Shown: positions 10,873 through 24,314 of the stretch, piece after piece | Position numbering within the stretch: position 1 is the stretch's first letter | Layout of the letters: each line of letters opens with the position of its first letter | Source of the DNA: Orthonyx spaldingii | Taxonomy: Eukaryota > Chordata > Aves > Passeriformes > Orthonychidae | Direction: 5' to 3' | NCBI GenBank assembly: GCA_013397795.1 | Contig: VZTJ01003242.1 | Location: 271,479-335,478 of the forward strand | Length of the DNA: 64,000 bases | Notes under the pieces: generated by a model | What the model was told of the DNA's origin: nothing | What the model saw: the letters and a program-made list of their open reading frames with translations, nothing else | Databases searched by the model: none | Translations under genes and position numbers: made by a program

Positions 10873-13114
10873 CTAAAGTCCTTTCTACTGCAGCTGTATT
10901 GCTTTCCAGGCTAGGTCTGCCTTTTTATGGAAGGGAATGGCAGCCAACAAACTGAGAAAGAGTTCCTTTCTTTGGCATTGTTCACTGGAGTACATTCACA
11001 TTCCAGTCCTGCTATAGCACCCACTTGTAGGATATAACTACTGCTGTCTTTTGCTGACAAAATCCTGTGATTTGTAGAAAAGAATAATTTGTTCTGTTTT
11101 CCTTTTAAACTCTGTTTTGTTGGCTAGTTATTGTGGAAAACCGATGCGTGAAAAAGGACTGCAATCTTTAGAGTAAGCTTAATGAAAAATGCTATTCTGT
11201 GACTGGAGGGGGTAATAGTGGAGCATATATGACCTTTCTGTATAAAACAGACTAAAAATATTGACTTTTATTTTCTTCAATAATATAATTTCTCAATCAA
11301 AATAATTTATTATACTAGTTCTGTATCAACAAATTTTTTATGCTAAAATTTTGTTTTTCTAGCGTTGAAGTTCTTCATTACAATATGTTGAAACAAAGCA
11401 GTCCATATGTTCCAAAGGTGAAACAGACAAATGGAAATCTGTGATGTAACCTGTTAATGTTTCCAACACAACAAACATCCTGCCTTGTACAAAGACGTGC
11501 TGACTTCATCAGCAGTTTTGTGCATGACCTTGAAGATCTAACACAAGAAAGAAAGCTAATCTCGTGGTAGAAAAAGGAGCAAAATGAATCTTGAGCAGGC
11601 ATAAAGGAGATCAATACAAGATAAGGAAAAGGGATTATTCCATGGTAAAAAAAAAAATAGATAAGTTTCTGCAAGCTGGAAGAAACCAGCTGGAGCTGTG
11701 TTCCATCAGGATAAACATCAACACAATGTGGATAAAACTCGTCATTTAAGACAGAGGTTGATGAAGTTCATTAAGACCACAATGAGAGCTCAAAACACCA
11801 ATATTTTATTATTAATATATCTGTACTGTTTCTTTTGGATTTCTTTGTCAGTTCATATCTTGCAATGAAGGGTGGGAAAATGTTACTCTTCCTATACTAA
11901 TATGATTTTTAATTGGAAAAATTTCAGGCAAAAATGGAAAGCTATTATGAAATCTATCTTATACACGGACTGCTCAATGTCCTTCTATCAACAGAAACAT
12001 TCTTATTTACTTCTGTGAAAGCAAACTCAGATGAAAGGTGAATTTACAATAGCTGGAGGTTAAAGGTAACCTTTTCAAACCAGAATGTCTAAATGCAGGC
12101 ACCAAAGTACCTAACAGAAAGTTGCAGTAGTGGCCAGCATTACTTCATTGACATTTAAGTTTGAATATTTTCCTCTGTGTGGCTTGTTCATACTGACACT
12201 ACTGATCTGAAACATAGCGAAAAATCTTGATTTTTTGTCATTTCATAGGAGCTGCATTGTGTCATTACACAGTCAGCTTCTGGAAGTTTTTATGTACTTG
12301 TAAAAGTCTTTCAACACACCCTTGAGAGCACAGCCACTGACTTGAAAGTGAACCAAGTGACTCTACTGCATTAATAATAGGGGACAATAATTTGGATTGC
12401 TGCTTCATTTCAATTATAGTTAGCTGTTTGCATCTAGAAGGAAGTTAGAACAAAAATACAATCTCTGAATTAAACTCAGAGAAGTAATTGATCAACAACT
12501 GACAATGGAAAATGCTCATCTACTCAGTGAACAGTCCTAACCAAATGCCAATTATAATTGATTTTGTAGACAGTGTATTCCACCACTCCTAAAACAGAAT
12601 GAGCTCCTTTTTTTTGCCTACAGCTAAGAATCCAACATTCTGACAATCCTTTATATACTTTCCCAAAAGAAAATTTGCAAGGTTTAACATTTTGTGTTCT
12701 CACTTTCTCAGTAACTTATGTTTTCCTCAGTTTTATAATGAACAACTTATCTGAAATGAACTGTTCATTATGAATAGTGTTATTGTTTTACTGTGATATA
12801 GAAAGAAGGTCACTGTTATTAAAGTAGTTGTGGTTACCTGGAAGAGAATTCAGTGTCCAAAACTAGAACTAAAAGGAAGAGGAAGATTCATTTTCTTGGT
12901 AATGCATTTACAATGAGTTTTAGAGATAGCATTTCAATACAAATCAATTATTTTTATTCTAATTTTTATTAATGGGGAATAAGCTGTCAACATAATAATC
13001 ATGTAGATTATGGGGATTATATCCCTAAACCTTTCCTTAATATTGTTTTCATATTCTGTCCTGTTTTGTCATATCAGCAAAATTAGGCTTTGTACTCTAG
13101 AGAACAATTTAAGT
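10873..13114. other. Unique AT-rich DNA, no gene seen
   Basis: No repeat family or exon is recognised. The minus-strand frame at 11378-11674 is rich in F, S and L and matches AT bias rather than a protein family. Confidence 0.6.
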
Positions 13115-13172
13115 AATTTGACTCAATGATCTTGGAGGTCTTATCCAGTCTTAACAGTCCTATGATTCTATG
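13115..13172 (+). mobile_element. CR1 3'-end remnant
   Basis: Only the last 55-60 bases of a CR1 remain: ACTCAATGATCTTGGAGGTC followed by the terminal repeated octamer (CCTATGATTCTATGA). The octamer repeat at the 3' end replaces the poly-A tail in CR1. It is an extremely 5'-truncated copy. Confidence 0.85.
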
Positions 13173-14897
13173 AAATACTCTAAATGCCAGAATATTAAAT
13201 TTTCACTACACGATAGAAATTCATGATAAAAGTATCCTATATATATGTGTACTTTTGAATCATTACAGTCTGAGGTTCTCTTGTAACCTGCTTGGTAACT
13301 TTGCATAAGAACTGACAGGAAAGCAGCTAGTATATCCCAAAACACTACAATGGCAAAGAACAGTATTAATTAAATGAATATGCAAGCCAGATTTTTGCAT
13401 TAATTAAAATCTGAACATAGTCTAATTATTGTTTATCCATTTTTTCAGAAATTATTTTTGAGTTCTTTGTAATAATTTGAAAATACAGCAGTTCTTTTCA
13501 GCTGGTATAAATTGGCATAGATTTACTGGTTTAAATTGATTTGCACCTGATTTACATTTCCTCATAACCTAGCCCACTTTCTCTGCAGCTGCTGTCACTG
13601 ATCAATATATATTCACTCTCCACAGATAAGGAAAGCAAGAGACATCACAAATTCACTTTTTATTATATTCACTGTGTTATAGGGAGACAGAAAGAGAAAG
13701 GGAGTATATTTTTTTAATATTTAATTTGAAGAAAGAAACAAATTAAAAACTGCTAATACTCTAAAGAGTTACGGAACATATGCCGCTCATAGTCAGTTAC
13801 CATAAAGATCGGTTCATTTCTTTCCACTGAGTTTAACTGGACTATAAAGGAAAGTAATAGGAAAGTTTTGAAATCCCTCACTAACAGTCATATTTTTTCC
13901 CATCTGAAGTATTGTAAATCTGTTTAGTTTCTCCCTTAATACATGCTATCCTTTACAAAATAATAATGCACTCAGTAATTGGTTTCCGTTTGTTAAAAAT
14001 GGATGTGTATAAAATCCCACATGAATTATGTGTTAAAGGAGAATTGCTTTTCAATTCAATCACCTCAGACATCAACTGCTGTAAAATACCAGCCTGAGGT
14101 AGACCTGAATACAAGTAATGAAGTCTTAGGCCCATTGATTTCAGAGCCTCAACTTTACCATGAAACTGAACATCCATTTTCTGTCTGAATTGAGATACTA
14201 TGAAAATCCCAGGCTCAGAATTTCATTATGATACAAACTGAAGAAATTAGTAACTTCTGTGTAAGTACTATAGATAAATGAACCTTCTTGTATCTTAATT
14301 GATCACTCTTTTTAAATATGGGTTGTATACTAAGAAGAAAACCAAAATCACTCATCTATAGAGTGTGCCCACACACAAACACACACATACATGCATAGAA
14401 CTTGTGAGCACAGACATACATACACAAATATACTACATGAAATGTCCTCAACCCCCCAAGTTTCCTAAATTTAGAACCACATTACCTGCCTTGAATTGTT
14501 CGTAGTATTTCTGCAGACTAATTTTAGCAAAATACACAATTTCTGCAAATTGTTTTACTTAGTAACCTCTAGGCCTTTAAAATTCATTTGTATATGACTT
14601 AAACATTCATTGAGTCTATATTAGGTAATAATATATTTATCTTATGTTCTCTTTTCTTATAGTATAATAATAACAGAATAATTCAGTGAGACATATTACC
14701 TAGTTTTACTCTGCCATGGTCAGATATTTAATAGTCTGAAATACAAAAAGTTCATTCTGCATTTTCCTGTGATTATTAATTTAAGTCATCAATAAAATAA
14801 TTCTTTTATCCCATTACAATAGTCTCTTACATGCTGTTCCTTAGAAATGTTGAAGTACAGATTTCTGTTGCAGTTTTAGCATTCTTTTGCTCACCTT
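13173..14897. other. Unique AT-rich DNA with an imperfect CA-rich patch
   Basis: A degenerate (CA)n-like stretch runs from about 14368 to 14430, with ACACACA and ACATACATACA interruptions. No gene is supported. Confidence 0.6.
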
Positions 14898-15165
14898 TCA
14901 TAGAATCATAGAGTGGTTTAAGTTGGAAGGAACCTTAGAGGTCATCTAGTTCCAGCTCTCTGCCATGGTCAGGAACTCCTTCCAGCTGCTCAGAGCTACA
15001 GCCAGCCAGGCCTTGAACACTTCCAGGGATGGGGCATCCACAGCTTCTCTGGGCAACCTGTTTCAGCACCTCACCACCCTCACAGTAAAGAATTTCTTCG
15101 TAATACCTAATCTAGATCTTCTCTTTTTCAGTTTTAAGCCATTACCCCTTGTCCTGTCACTCATT
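14898..15165 (-). mobile_element. CR1 LINE 3' fragment
   Basis: It begins with the complement of the CR1 terminal octamers (TCATAGAATCATAGAG) and continues with TTGGAAGGAACCTTAGAGG, the complement of the 3' untranslated region, up to the complement of the ORF2 end (CCATTACCCCTTGTCCTGTC). It is 5'-truncated at about 15165. The plus-strand frame through it (14965-15261) is antisense and without meaning. Confidence 0.92.
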
Positions 15166-18100
15166 TGTTCCCAAACACATGGCTCCGGGGGAACCACATG
15201 GGTGCACACATACTGCACACAGTGGCAGTTGTCCAGATGTACAGAAACAAAGCTGTCATAACTTGTGTCTGTAGCCAGCAAGGAGACCTGGATATACTGT
15301 CCTGGTTGCAAGCCTGCAGCCTGTGCACTAGGCTGCCTTTTGTCAGGCCTTATTATGTTTCAGCAGTGCACAATCTTTTCATGTCATATAAATATGAATA
15401 ATTGAAACAAATGTGATTATTCTTCTCTCCCTTTATTTCTTGCTCAGTGTATATAATGACTTATTAATGGTTTTTTTTTTTTTGTTATAAAAATACAATT
15501 TAGGCTGAACTATTTCTTGTTGAGAGATCTGTTGCAGGCTGGTTCAGGATGACTGATTCATGAAGTGGATGTATGATAGTCAAGATTTTGAACATCTTGT
15601 TGAAAGATAGTGTGAAATAGGCAGAGCAATAACACTGAGGACAAGAAGAAAACCAGTGTAGATAATTTGTCAGCTACTTCTGCAATAGTAATTGATACAA
15701 CCACAAATCTGATGAAGGTACAAAAAGTGCTGCACTGCACTTCTCTGTCAGCATTGGAACAGAGCTCACCAAACAATATTAATAGAGGAGGCTGGGCCTC
15801 TCATAAATGTACCTTTGAGATTAGCATTTGTCCAGCCTACCATTTCAGACTGCCCATAATTTGCAGATTTTTGATATTTTCATTATTTTTTAAAAAACAG
15901 AACCACCACAACAATTTTTGGGAGAGATAAAAATTAACAGCAATAAACATACAGTGCATGGAAAAATGCCCTGAAGAGTCAATAAATTGAAGAAAACATG
16001 GGTAACATTTGAGAGAAGACGACCCTGCTTCATGGCAGTGTAATTCTGTAGCTAGGACACAAGAGTAGGTCTCCAGTTCTGACTCTGACCTTCAGGTAAA
16101 TCATTTGCCTCTATTTTTTCTGTCACTGAATACCAATATTCTCTTTGAAACATAAATTGGTTTTATGGAACATATTTGCACTGTGCTGACCACAGTCAAG
16201 CTATGAGTTCAGCCCAGGCCTCTGAGTGCTGCATGAAAAATAAAAATAATATCATATTAATAATTTGGAATATAGCTTCATCATTTGAGAACTGTAGAGG
16301 TCCTTTTAGAAGACATAGAATAACACAGATTTATACAGAAAAATACCTATAATGCTCTTTTATAAATTGCAAACTTGATGTAGAAATTATTGTGCATACT
16401 TCCATGTCCTGTGATGTTAGTACAAACAGTCAGAGATTTTTCTTCAGGCATTAAAATCAATGAATCAATGAATAGTAATGTGACGGGCTTTATTTCTTAT
16501 GTTTCAAATTAAATTCAAATTGCTTTAGATTTTTTTTTAGTATCATAAATGCAATCTTAATATGATATTGCTTGCAATATGGCCAAGCTAATGCCTGAGG
16601 AGAAATCTCTTTTTTTAAAAGCTCATTTCCCTCAGAGAGCTCAATTTTTCATGTTTAACATTAAATTAACTTGAGCTTTTGTGCCATTTTTTCTGTTCTT
16701 AAACCAATCAACATTAATCTACATAACCAGTCCCCTGAATAAATGTAATATCTAAGTTTTAATAGGGCATTCTTTGATATATTGAGAATGCTTAACCAAT
16801 TCCAGTTGGGAAGTGAAATGGCTAAGTCAATGACTTATTGCAATTTCACCCAGACTTCTTTATCTGTACTATGAGTCTTTGTAGAGCAATACACATCTTC
16901 AGCTTCAATCTACTATCCCTTGGAATTTATTAAGAACATTCTGGTGAATAATTATTTCCCCCTTTGTTATTTTTTAAACTTCTTATCTAAAAGAATCAGA
17001 GTTTCCCCATAACTTCTATCTGGCATATAACTCCAACTTTGTGTTTTTCTAGATACATCTGCTTTTATATTGTCATTCATCATGGCAGAGATATGTGGAA
17101 ATAGCTCCATATTTCATTTTGTTGTATCAGTGCAGTAGTAATGGGAACATCTTTGACTCAATTCCCTAGTTTAATGGAATTGTGGTTACCCTCTATCTCG
17201 AGGTTCCAAAACTCACTTCATGCTCACAATAACTCTCAGGTTTGATGATGCCAGCCAGTTTTTATTGCTCTATTCAGAATAAAATATAACTACAAATTCA
17301 AGGCTTTTAATGCTGTGCATATCACCTGTAGTCTGGTAATTTGGGCACTGGAGTTCTTTGTCATCTTTATACATTTGAGATGCTCCTGTGTTGAAACATC
17401 AAGGGAAATCTGTATTTTTAAGACAAGTAATTTACTTAGAAGTATGTGAATTGCATATTGGGATTTAATAGTAATTTAGAAAGAATCAGAGTCATAGATT
17501 AAAATAGGAGTGCATATGAAAAAACAGACTAGAAGAGAAATTATCCGGAGTTAAAAATAGAATGCTTTTTTATTATGTGAGGCAAGAAGACAAAAAAAAA
17601 AAAAGCTGCTAAATTTGCTACAATTAGAAAACTGGTAAATGTTCTTGCAAATGCCACATGGAAACCCTGGGAGCATGCAGTAATTTTTAAATGCTGCTAA
17701 GCTGTTTTGGTCCTGTGCTTTGAAAGGACACTACCAACTTGAAATGGATAGCTTATTTGATTTTTTTTTCATACTGCATCAATTTTTCTTGGAATAAAAA
17801 TGATGTTGCTTATCTATCCATCTGCAATCTGTACTGAGTCCCTTTATTGAAGAGATTTTATCCTTCTGTGGGGAGGACAGCAGACACCTCCAGGGTAACA
17901 CTTTAGGAACTTATCTCTGATCAACAGTGCTACCAGCAGGGAAGCTTGTAAAACAGAAAGGTAATATAAAGTTTCTTATGCAGAAAGAAGGCACTTGCTG
18001 TAAAGGTCTTGCTTCTGGGTCATCTGAAATACTTGACAAATTGCAAGTGCTGTTGGTATCACCTGGCACTTGATCATCCCATGTATTTTTCATCAGGCTT

Positions 18101-20212
18101 TAAATGGACATCTCTTAGTGTAGAGAGATTCCTAAATTAGCTGAAACCTAATCAGAAATCCATCTGCTGCAAGCTCACAATAAGTTGCTAGGTGTGATTC
18201 ATAAAAATCACATTATGTGCTTCTGCAGGGCATTATTAGTACTTTTCTTGCATGTTTTCTGAAATGAAACATGACTCACTTTTGTGCCAAAGCCTGGGCC
18301 AGCCCCATTATGCTAATAGTGGTGCTGCTTAGATGACCTAGGAAAACGCATACTTTTAGCAGCTGTGTTTGTTCTATCAATCACCTGGCTGCACAATGAC
18401 GAAGAGAAATAGGGGAAAAAAACCCTCACAGACCCTAGACCTTTACAACGGAGACAGACAATGTCTTACTGCATCAGCTGGAACCAAGCATATCACCATT
18501 ATCTGATCATCAAAAGTCTTGTCAAGGAACTAATTAATTAACACTTTACTAGGAAAAAGAATCTTAAAATATTAATACCTAGAATAACTGTAAACATGTT
18601 TAGCATTCAGATCAGAATACTTTTGTGAATATTTTTTCATGTAAATCCCCATCTTCTTGGAAACCAATGAGAACATTCCCTTGAAGTAAAGAGTTTTAAT
18701 GGACTTGTTGAACAATCTTACAAAAAAAAAAAAAAAAAGAGAACATAAAGGCTGAGAGTGAGCCATGGGGTCAGTCTAGCATGGAGAGTGACTCAGCTGC
18801 TTCAATCTTTTTTTCTTCTGCTCTCATTCATATGATTTTCCAGGGAAAGAGCAGCAAGAGGTATGAATACTTCCATTGAAGTCCTGTAATACTGGGCATA
18901 TTTCCTTCACTGCTTTGCTGATTCTAGGCAGCCCTTCTAATTGCAAACCCTGTTAAGAATCATAATGAATAAATGATCTCTTCTTTCCTCTACTTGGAAA
19001 AAGGAGCTTATAGAAATCTCAGTGCTTTTCATATTTAACGATATATTTGGAGAAGAATCATTTGCCTTCTGGTTTGTAATTCATGGTTTGAATGTTTTTG
19101 TGGCAATATCTTTCAAAAGGAAAAGCTGAGATTTTGAATAATTTTCATTTTGAAGTGACCAAGCTGTAAGAAATTTGTAAATAGAAGGCAGAAGCTGCTG
19201 AGAATTTTCACATGTTCTACCTCATGATTTCATGTGGTTAATTTTGTATTTCCAATGTGCCAGGTCACCCAACAAGGTTCATGTTCTTGATTACTTTTCT
19301 ATTATCTTTACCAGAGTATGCTACAGGGAATTTACATTTGTTTCTTTTATACTGGGTCTGCAGAGTATCATGAACACTTAGATAATTCCTTTTGATATGT
19401 AAATATTTTCTTCAGCCTATTTGGCTGCATTACTGATTCTTTAAAGCTTCTCTGTTATTGTTTGTTCATAATTATATAAATGTGCTAGGGTTCTTTTCAT
19501 TTTATTGTCATTAATTGTCACACAGTTTCTCAAAATTAAAATCGTAACTCACAGAGAAGTGTTCAGTTGTGCAGTCACTGTTGTCTTAGCAAGAAGAGAA
19601 AATTAAGGTTTGTTCTTGTTTAAATTTTTACAGACTTTTGAAGTAAAAGACTTATTAGAGAACAGATTGTTAAGAAGACTTAACAGTTCTTCTAAAAGTA
19701 ACTACCCTGAGTGGTCCTGAGGGGCAGAGTGCTAAAGGTCTCACCTGTGCACTTCTCCTCTAAGGCTGGCAATGACTGCTTTTGAACCTAGTGAAACAAA
19801 TGAAGAGCTGGCTTAGCGTGCAGTGATGAACAACTTGCTGTATGTGTTCTTCAGAGACAGCCTAGGGGTGGGAGGTGATTTTTAAGGGCTGGTTCTGTAT
19901 CACTGGGCCAGGTCTCTGCCAGGAGAGGCTGCACGACTGAGGGTCCACCTCTGCTTCCATGACCTCTTACTTAATTTTCTGAGGATGTGGATAAGGTGGT
20001 ATAAAACTAAGAGATCTACGTCATTTAGGGATTCAATCACCTTATGTTAGACTTCAACAGCTTCAGCTGGTAAGTGGTCCCCACCCCTTTTTTTTTTGCA
20101 CATGATCACCAGTGCAAAGGCCTTTAGTGGTAGCATGTACTTCCTGCGTTCCCAGGGATGTACAGTCATTTATACCGTGTAGGTTAACATATCTTTCTGG
20201 GTTTTTTTAAAG

Positions 20213-20253
20213 GTCTCCTGACTTCACAGAGTGCTCAGCTACCTGCGGCATAG
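20213..20253 (+). other. Possible small exon with a thrombospondin-type motif
   Basis: After a pyrimidine-rich tract and AG (20211-20212), 41 bases read SPDFTECSATCGIG in one frame and are followed by a GT (20254). CSxTCGxG is the core of thrombospondin type-1-like modules, also seen in sperm membrane proteins such as SPACA1 and TMEM81. The donor is weak (GTTACT), and no partner exon with the following conserved cysteines was found here. If the GT is not used, the frame runs on to a stop without further TSR-like spacing. Chance similarity or a decayed pseudogene are both possible. Confidence 0.2.
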
Positions 20254-22448
20254 GTTACTGGATCCTCTCAGCTCCTCACACACTCACGGGTTTGAAGAAT
20301 CAGGTTCCACTGAAACTGTGCAGATGCATAAGCATCATGAAAACCCAGCCTGCTTCTTCCAAAGAGAGGAGAGCGTGAAGAGAGGACAGTGTCACAGCTT
20401 ACAAACAAACCAACCACTTCCAACAGAACTCAGGGCTGCATACAGAAAGCCTGGGGACCTTTCCGCATTTGCATATCTGTGCAAAGGCATCACACAACAT
20501 TTCTTGTGCAGCAAGTGTAACAGCTAGATTATAGTGAGTTGAATTAGTATTCCCTCTCCCCAATTAATAATAATTAATATTTTTAAAATGTTTGATTGGA
20601 AGTTATTTTAACTCAGTTGCTGCTCTTGTGAAATTATGATTGTTGATATTCCTATCCCTGCCTTCAGAATGTCTTATTTCACATGAGCCAGTCATCAGGG
20701 AAGCAGGTCTACCATGCATGCATATTTTTTAACAGCAACACTTCCAGCAAAAGCTAAATGTCGAGATGTGCTGCAGTTGTATAGCCAGTTGTGTGACATT
20801 CTCACAGCTAGCAAATACAATGATAACTAATTCAGCTTTAAAGGACTTGAATCAGACCTTCAACTCATGAAAATCAATGCATTTCTACGACAACTGAAGG
20901 AACTATGACTATTTACCTTCTTTGCAGCCCCTAGATCTCTGTAATAGATTTGACATTTACATTTTAAGCATCGTAAAATCACAAAAGTATCCTTAACTCT
21001 GCTAGAATGTCTCAGTATCATATAGGGGTCACAATGCTCATGCCCTAAATCAGGAAAACAATTAACCACTAGACTTTTTGAGGTCATCCCTGAGCAGGAA
21101 AGTAATTGGGTCTAGATCCTCACAGATAAAAAATTAGCTGCCAAAACGCACAGATGGAATTTTCAAATAATGCTAAATAAGGTGAGATGCCTAACTCATA
21201 TGGATTCCTTTGATAATCTGACCTTTAGAGTAAGCTTTCCCATTATGGTTTAAGAGGGTGTGAAAACTTAAATATGCGCTTGAATGCGTTTCTTTTAGGA
21301 AGACTCTTCCACAGACAAAACTGAAATACAGACCAAGAAATGGCAAAAGCAGCCTCAATCAAGAAGGATTCTGTTGGTGTGTTTTGTGTGGCAGCAGACT
21401 GAACAATGCCCTTTTCCAATTAAGATTAGTTCAGGGGGAACAGCTTTCGAATAATTTGTTTCAGACACTTACACTTGTCATTCCAAGAGAAAAATATCTA
21501 CCCCTGGCTGTGGTTTGTGAAGCAAGATGAATTGCTAGTTCCTCAATAAAGCTCTGGCCTTCTGTTTAACTTAGTTCCCTTCTTCTTTGATATGCTTATC
21601 TTCTACTCTTATATCCTGTAACACCCTGCAGTGGAGGTGCTAAATATCCATGATGATGTAAATGGAAAAGGCAGATAAGAAGACATAGCATAAGTTCTTA
21701 GAAATTTAGGATAAATTAACTCAGCTATGTAGAGAGAAGGAAATTCACAGTTTAATGGATTGTTATCTTAGATTTTGTGGCCTAAAATAAACTGACATTG
21801 CTGCATTATTCTTTAAATTGACCAACATGGTGCAAAAGATGGCTCTTTGTTGGTATAAAAGTTTTTGACTTTCAATGTCCACCATGCTTCTCTGAAATTA
21901 CCCTGGAGGTCAGGAGATCTATTATTTTTTGTCCTGTATATCTTTCAGTTCTCATTTCAGAGAGACCACCCAGAAATAAAAGTACACAACTGTGCAAGCA
22001 CAAAAGAAAAGATTTCTTGATGGTAGGAACATACGAGACACTGTTTAGCATGTACTACCTTTCAAGCAAACAAATATATCTCCTGTAAATTGATAGCCAC
22101 TGTTTCTGAGAAATGATGTAAGATGGAGGAATGCAACTATAATTTTCAGTAAAGGAAAAGAAAAATAAATTAAAGTAATTTGGCTAGTGGAATTTTGTTT
22201 GGGGATTTTTTGTTTGTTTTGATTTAGTTTTGGATTATTTTTTTTTTTTTAGCATCTGAAGTTCCAGTTCAAGGATTCATTACATCCAGGTAAAGACCTC
22301 ATAATAACAAATCATAATTTTACAATAAATTGAAAGCAACTGAAGAATAAAAAGTACTTGGCAATTTATTATAAAATACTCAGTTTTATGGAGTAAGTAA
22401 ATTTTCTCCAATTTGTGTCTCTATACTTGTACATAGTGTCTATTATAT

Positions 22449-22705
22449 TTAACAAAGAAAAATCTCTTTAATTCCAGATGTTGGCAGTTTATCTAGAATA
22501 TCTGTAAATCCACACACTATCAAGTTTCCAAAAAGATACATGAGAGAATTAGCTTCTAAATCCTGCCCAAATGGGGCTGATATTTGTTCAATTTGATCCT
22601 TTAAACTACAAACAAGATTTGATCCAGACAGTGCACAGTGTGGTTTTGTATTCGATTGGTTTTCTACATTTGTGGAACGTATGGAACTTTGCATTTTTTG
22701 CAAGC
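22449..22705 (-). other. Possible terminal coding exon, product not recognised
   Basis: On the minus strand a good acceptor (pyrimidine-rich tract ending TTTCCTTACAG, AG at 22706-22707) is followed by 257 bases open to TAA at 22449. The encoded 84 residues are of mixed, protein-like composition, including SLKDQIEQISAPFGQDLEAN and LMYLFGNLIVCGFTDILDKL. A polyadenylation hexamer (minus-strand AATAAA) lies at 22365-22370, about 80 bases beyond the stop, so acceptor, frame, stop and poly-A signal are in the right order for a last exon. I do not recognise the protein. Frames of this length also arise by chance in AT-rich DNA, and no upstream exon was identified. Confidence 0.25.
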
Positions 22706-24314
22706 CTGTAAGGAAAGTGATTAAGACAATACAGATTTTGCAAATGTAATACTGAAGGTGCTAAAACATCTCAGAAGTACATTTGCATCATATTATTCAC
22801 ATTTCTGTTTTGACTGCAAAGAGTGCAGAAGAATTTACTTTCAAAAGAAATAAGAAAACTACAACAGAAATGGCATTATATCTGTGTCTGCTTTGCAAAA
22901 CTTGGATAGAATTATTTTGACATGACTTTAAGAAGTTTGGAGTGCTATGAATTTTCTGTCCAATAAAGTATACCTCGTGGGTTTTTATGGATTGAAAGAT
23001 TTATATTTTACCAGCCCAACTTGTGCCTTTGAAAAGAAACCAAGTTCATTGCTTTGACTATCTCTTGCATGTATTTGAAGTGTTCCCCCAATATTGTAGA
23101 TTACCTAGTGAAAGACCCTTTCACACATTACATATTCTTATTACCTGTATAGTCACTGTGAATTGCGAGGAGAAACTCTGTATCAAAAATTCCTTTCAAA
23201 AGAATGTGAACTGAAAGAGAAGGGAATTAGAAAATAAGGTTGACTCTGGTACTTTTATTGCTTATAGTGAAACACATATACATGGTCATTTTGATGGAAT
23301 TCTAATGTAGATTTATTGCTGGAATCTGCACCTTGCTGTAAAATGCAGTCAAAAGAACAAATAAAGAGCAATGCATAGGAAGTAAAGATGTCAGATACTA
23401 AAATGTCTCTTTTTAAAAGCCTGTCTTTTACACAAGCCTTTTCATGAAGTTTTTATGAAGTTTCTAGAGTAGACCAAAATAATTAGGAAAAAACGACCTT
23501 GAGGTTTATGCTGTGTTCAGAAGAGTGACTTGTCCAATCACTGTAGGAAAGGGTGGCAGATTGTGATTGATGTTTTCAGAAGAACTACAAAGTGAAGTGT
23601 ATGAATGGTACCTTAGGTTTCTAACCATGTATGACAAATGCAGGCACTGTGAGAAGCTCTTTATCCCCAGATGCTGTGAAAGCACATAACAAATTTCATA
23701 TGGATAAGCCTATGAGTAGACTATCTAAAGAGCTAATCTAAAATCTCATTTTCAGAATTGATTCTGGTGTTTCAGAAGAGAACATATCCCTGAATATAGA
23801 TCTTATATCAGGAGGATTAGGACGTCAGTGATTAATATGAATTTCATTTTTAGGCACGTCGTGGGATTTCTATGGCATATATAAAACAGTGAACTTGTTG
23901 AACAGCACGCTCCATTTCAATTACAGTTTTAATGAAGAAATGAGTTTTACAAGGAAAAACTCTCATGGGTTTAATATTATAAAAAGTTGCTTCTTCCTCT
24001 ATTCCCCTCCATCCCCTTTAAATCAGGTACATTTGGTTGTTCTTGATGAAACAATAACATATTCATTATCCTGCCACGCTGTGCCATATTTTATAATGAA
24101 GCAAACCAGGTCTTGTCTCTTTTATGTTTGTTTGCCCCTCTGCAGCTTCACTAGTGTCTTGGGAAAGAGAACAAGTTCAGTGAAGTCTAATGACAGGCTT
24201 TAAAAAAAACGTTGGTAGACAGTTACCTAATTCCCATCCCGGATCAAAGTGCTTTGAGTATCCTGTCAGCCTTTTAGCTGATATTAAAGTTTAAAGGGAT
24301 TTGTGTATAAGTCA

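Larger units (their letters stand above)
15166..24314. other. Long repeat-poor AT-rich stretch, about 9 kb
   Basis: No CR1 or LTR is recognised. Homopolymer runs occur at 15471-15483 (T), 17594-17605 (A), 18721-18738 (A) and 22240-22250 (T). The stretch 19690-19960 is richer in GC but not identifiable. Two exon-like candidates lie here (20213-20253 plus and 22449-22705 minus) and are listed separately. The lack of young insertions over 9 kb is notable against the rest of the window but is not proof of constraint. Confidence 0.55.

Noticed and set aside
17911..18093. 60-codon minus-strand frame with a hydrophilic, protein-like N-terminal half
   Set aside because: No adequate acceptor or donor borders it and no family is recognised.
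19982..20069. Segment ending in a good GTAAGT donor at 20070, considered as an exon upstream of the CSATCGIG segment
   Set aside because: All three forward frames contain stops, so it cannot be a coding exon in that arrangement.
22253..22289. 37-bp segment between a poly-T AG and a CAG/GTAAAG donor on the plus strand
   Set aside because: The poly-T run makes an acceptor-like sequence by itself, and a 37-base open frame carries no information.
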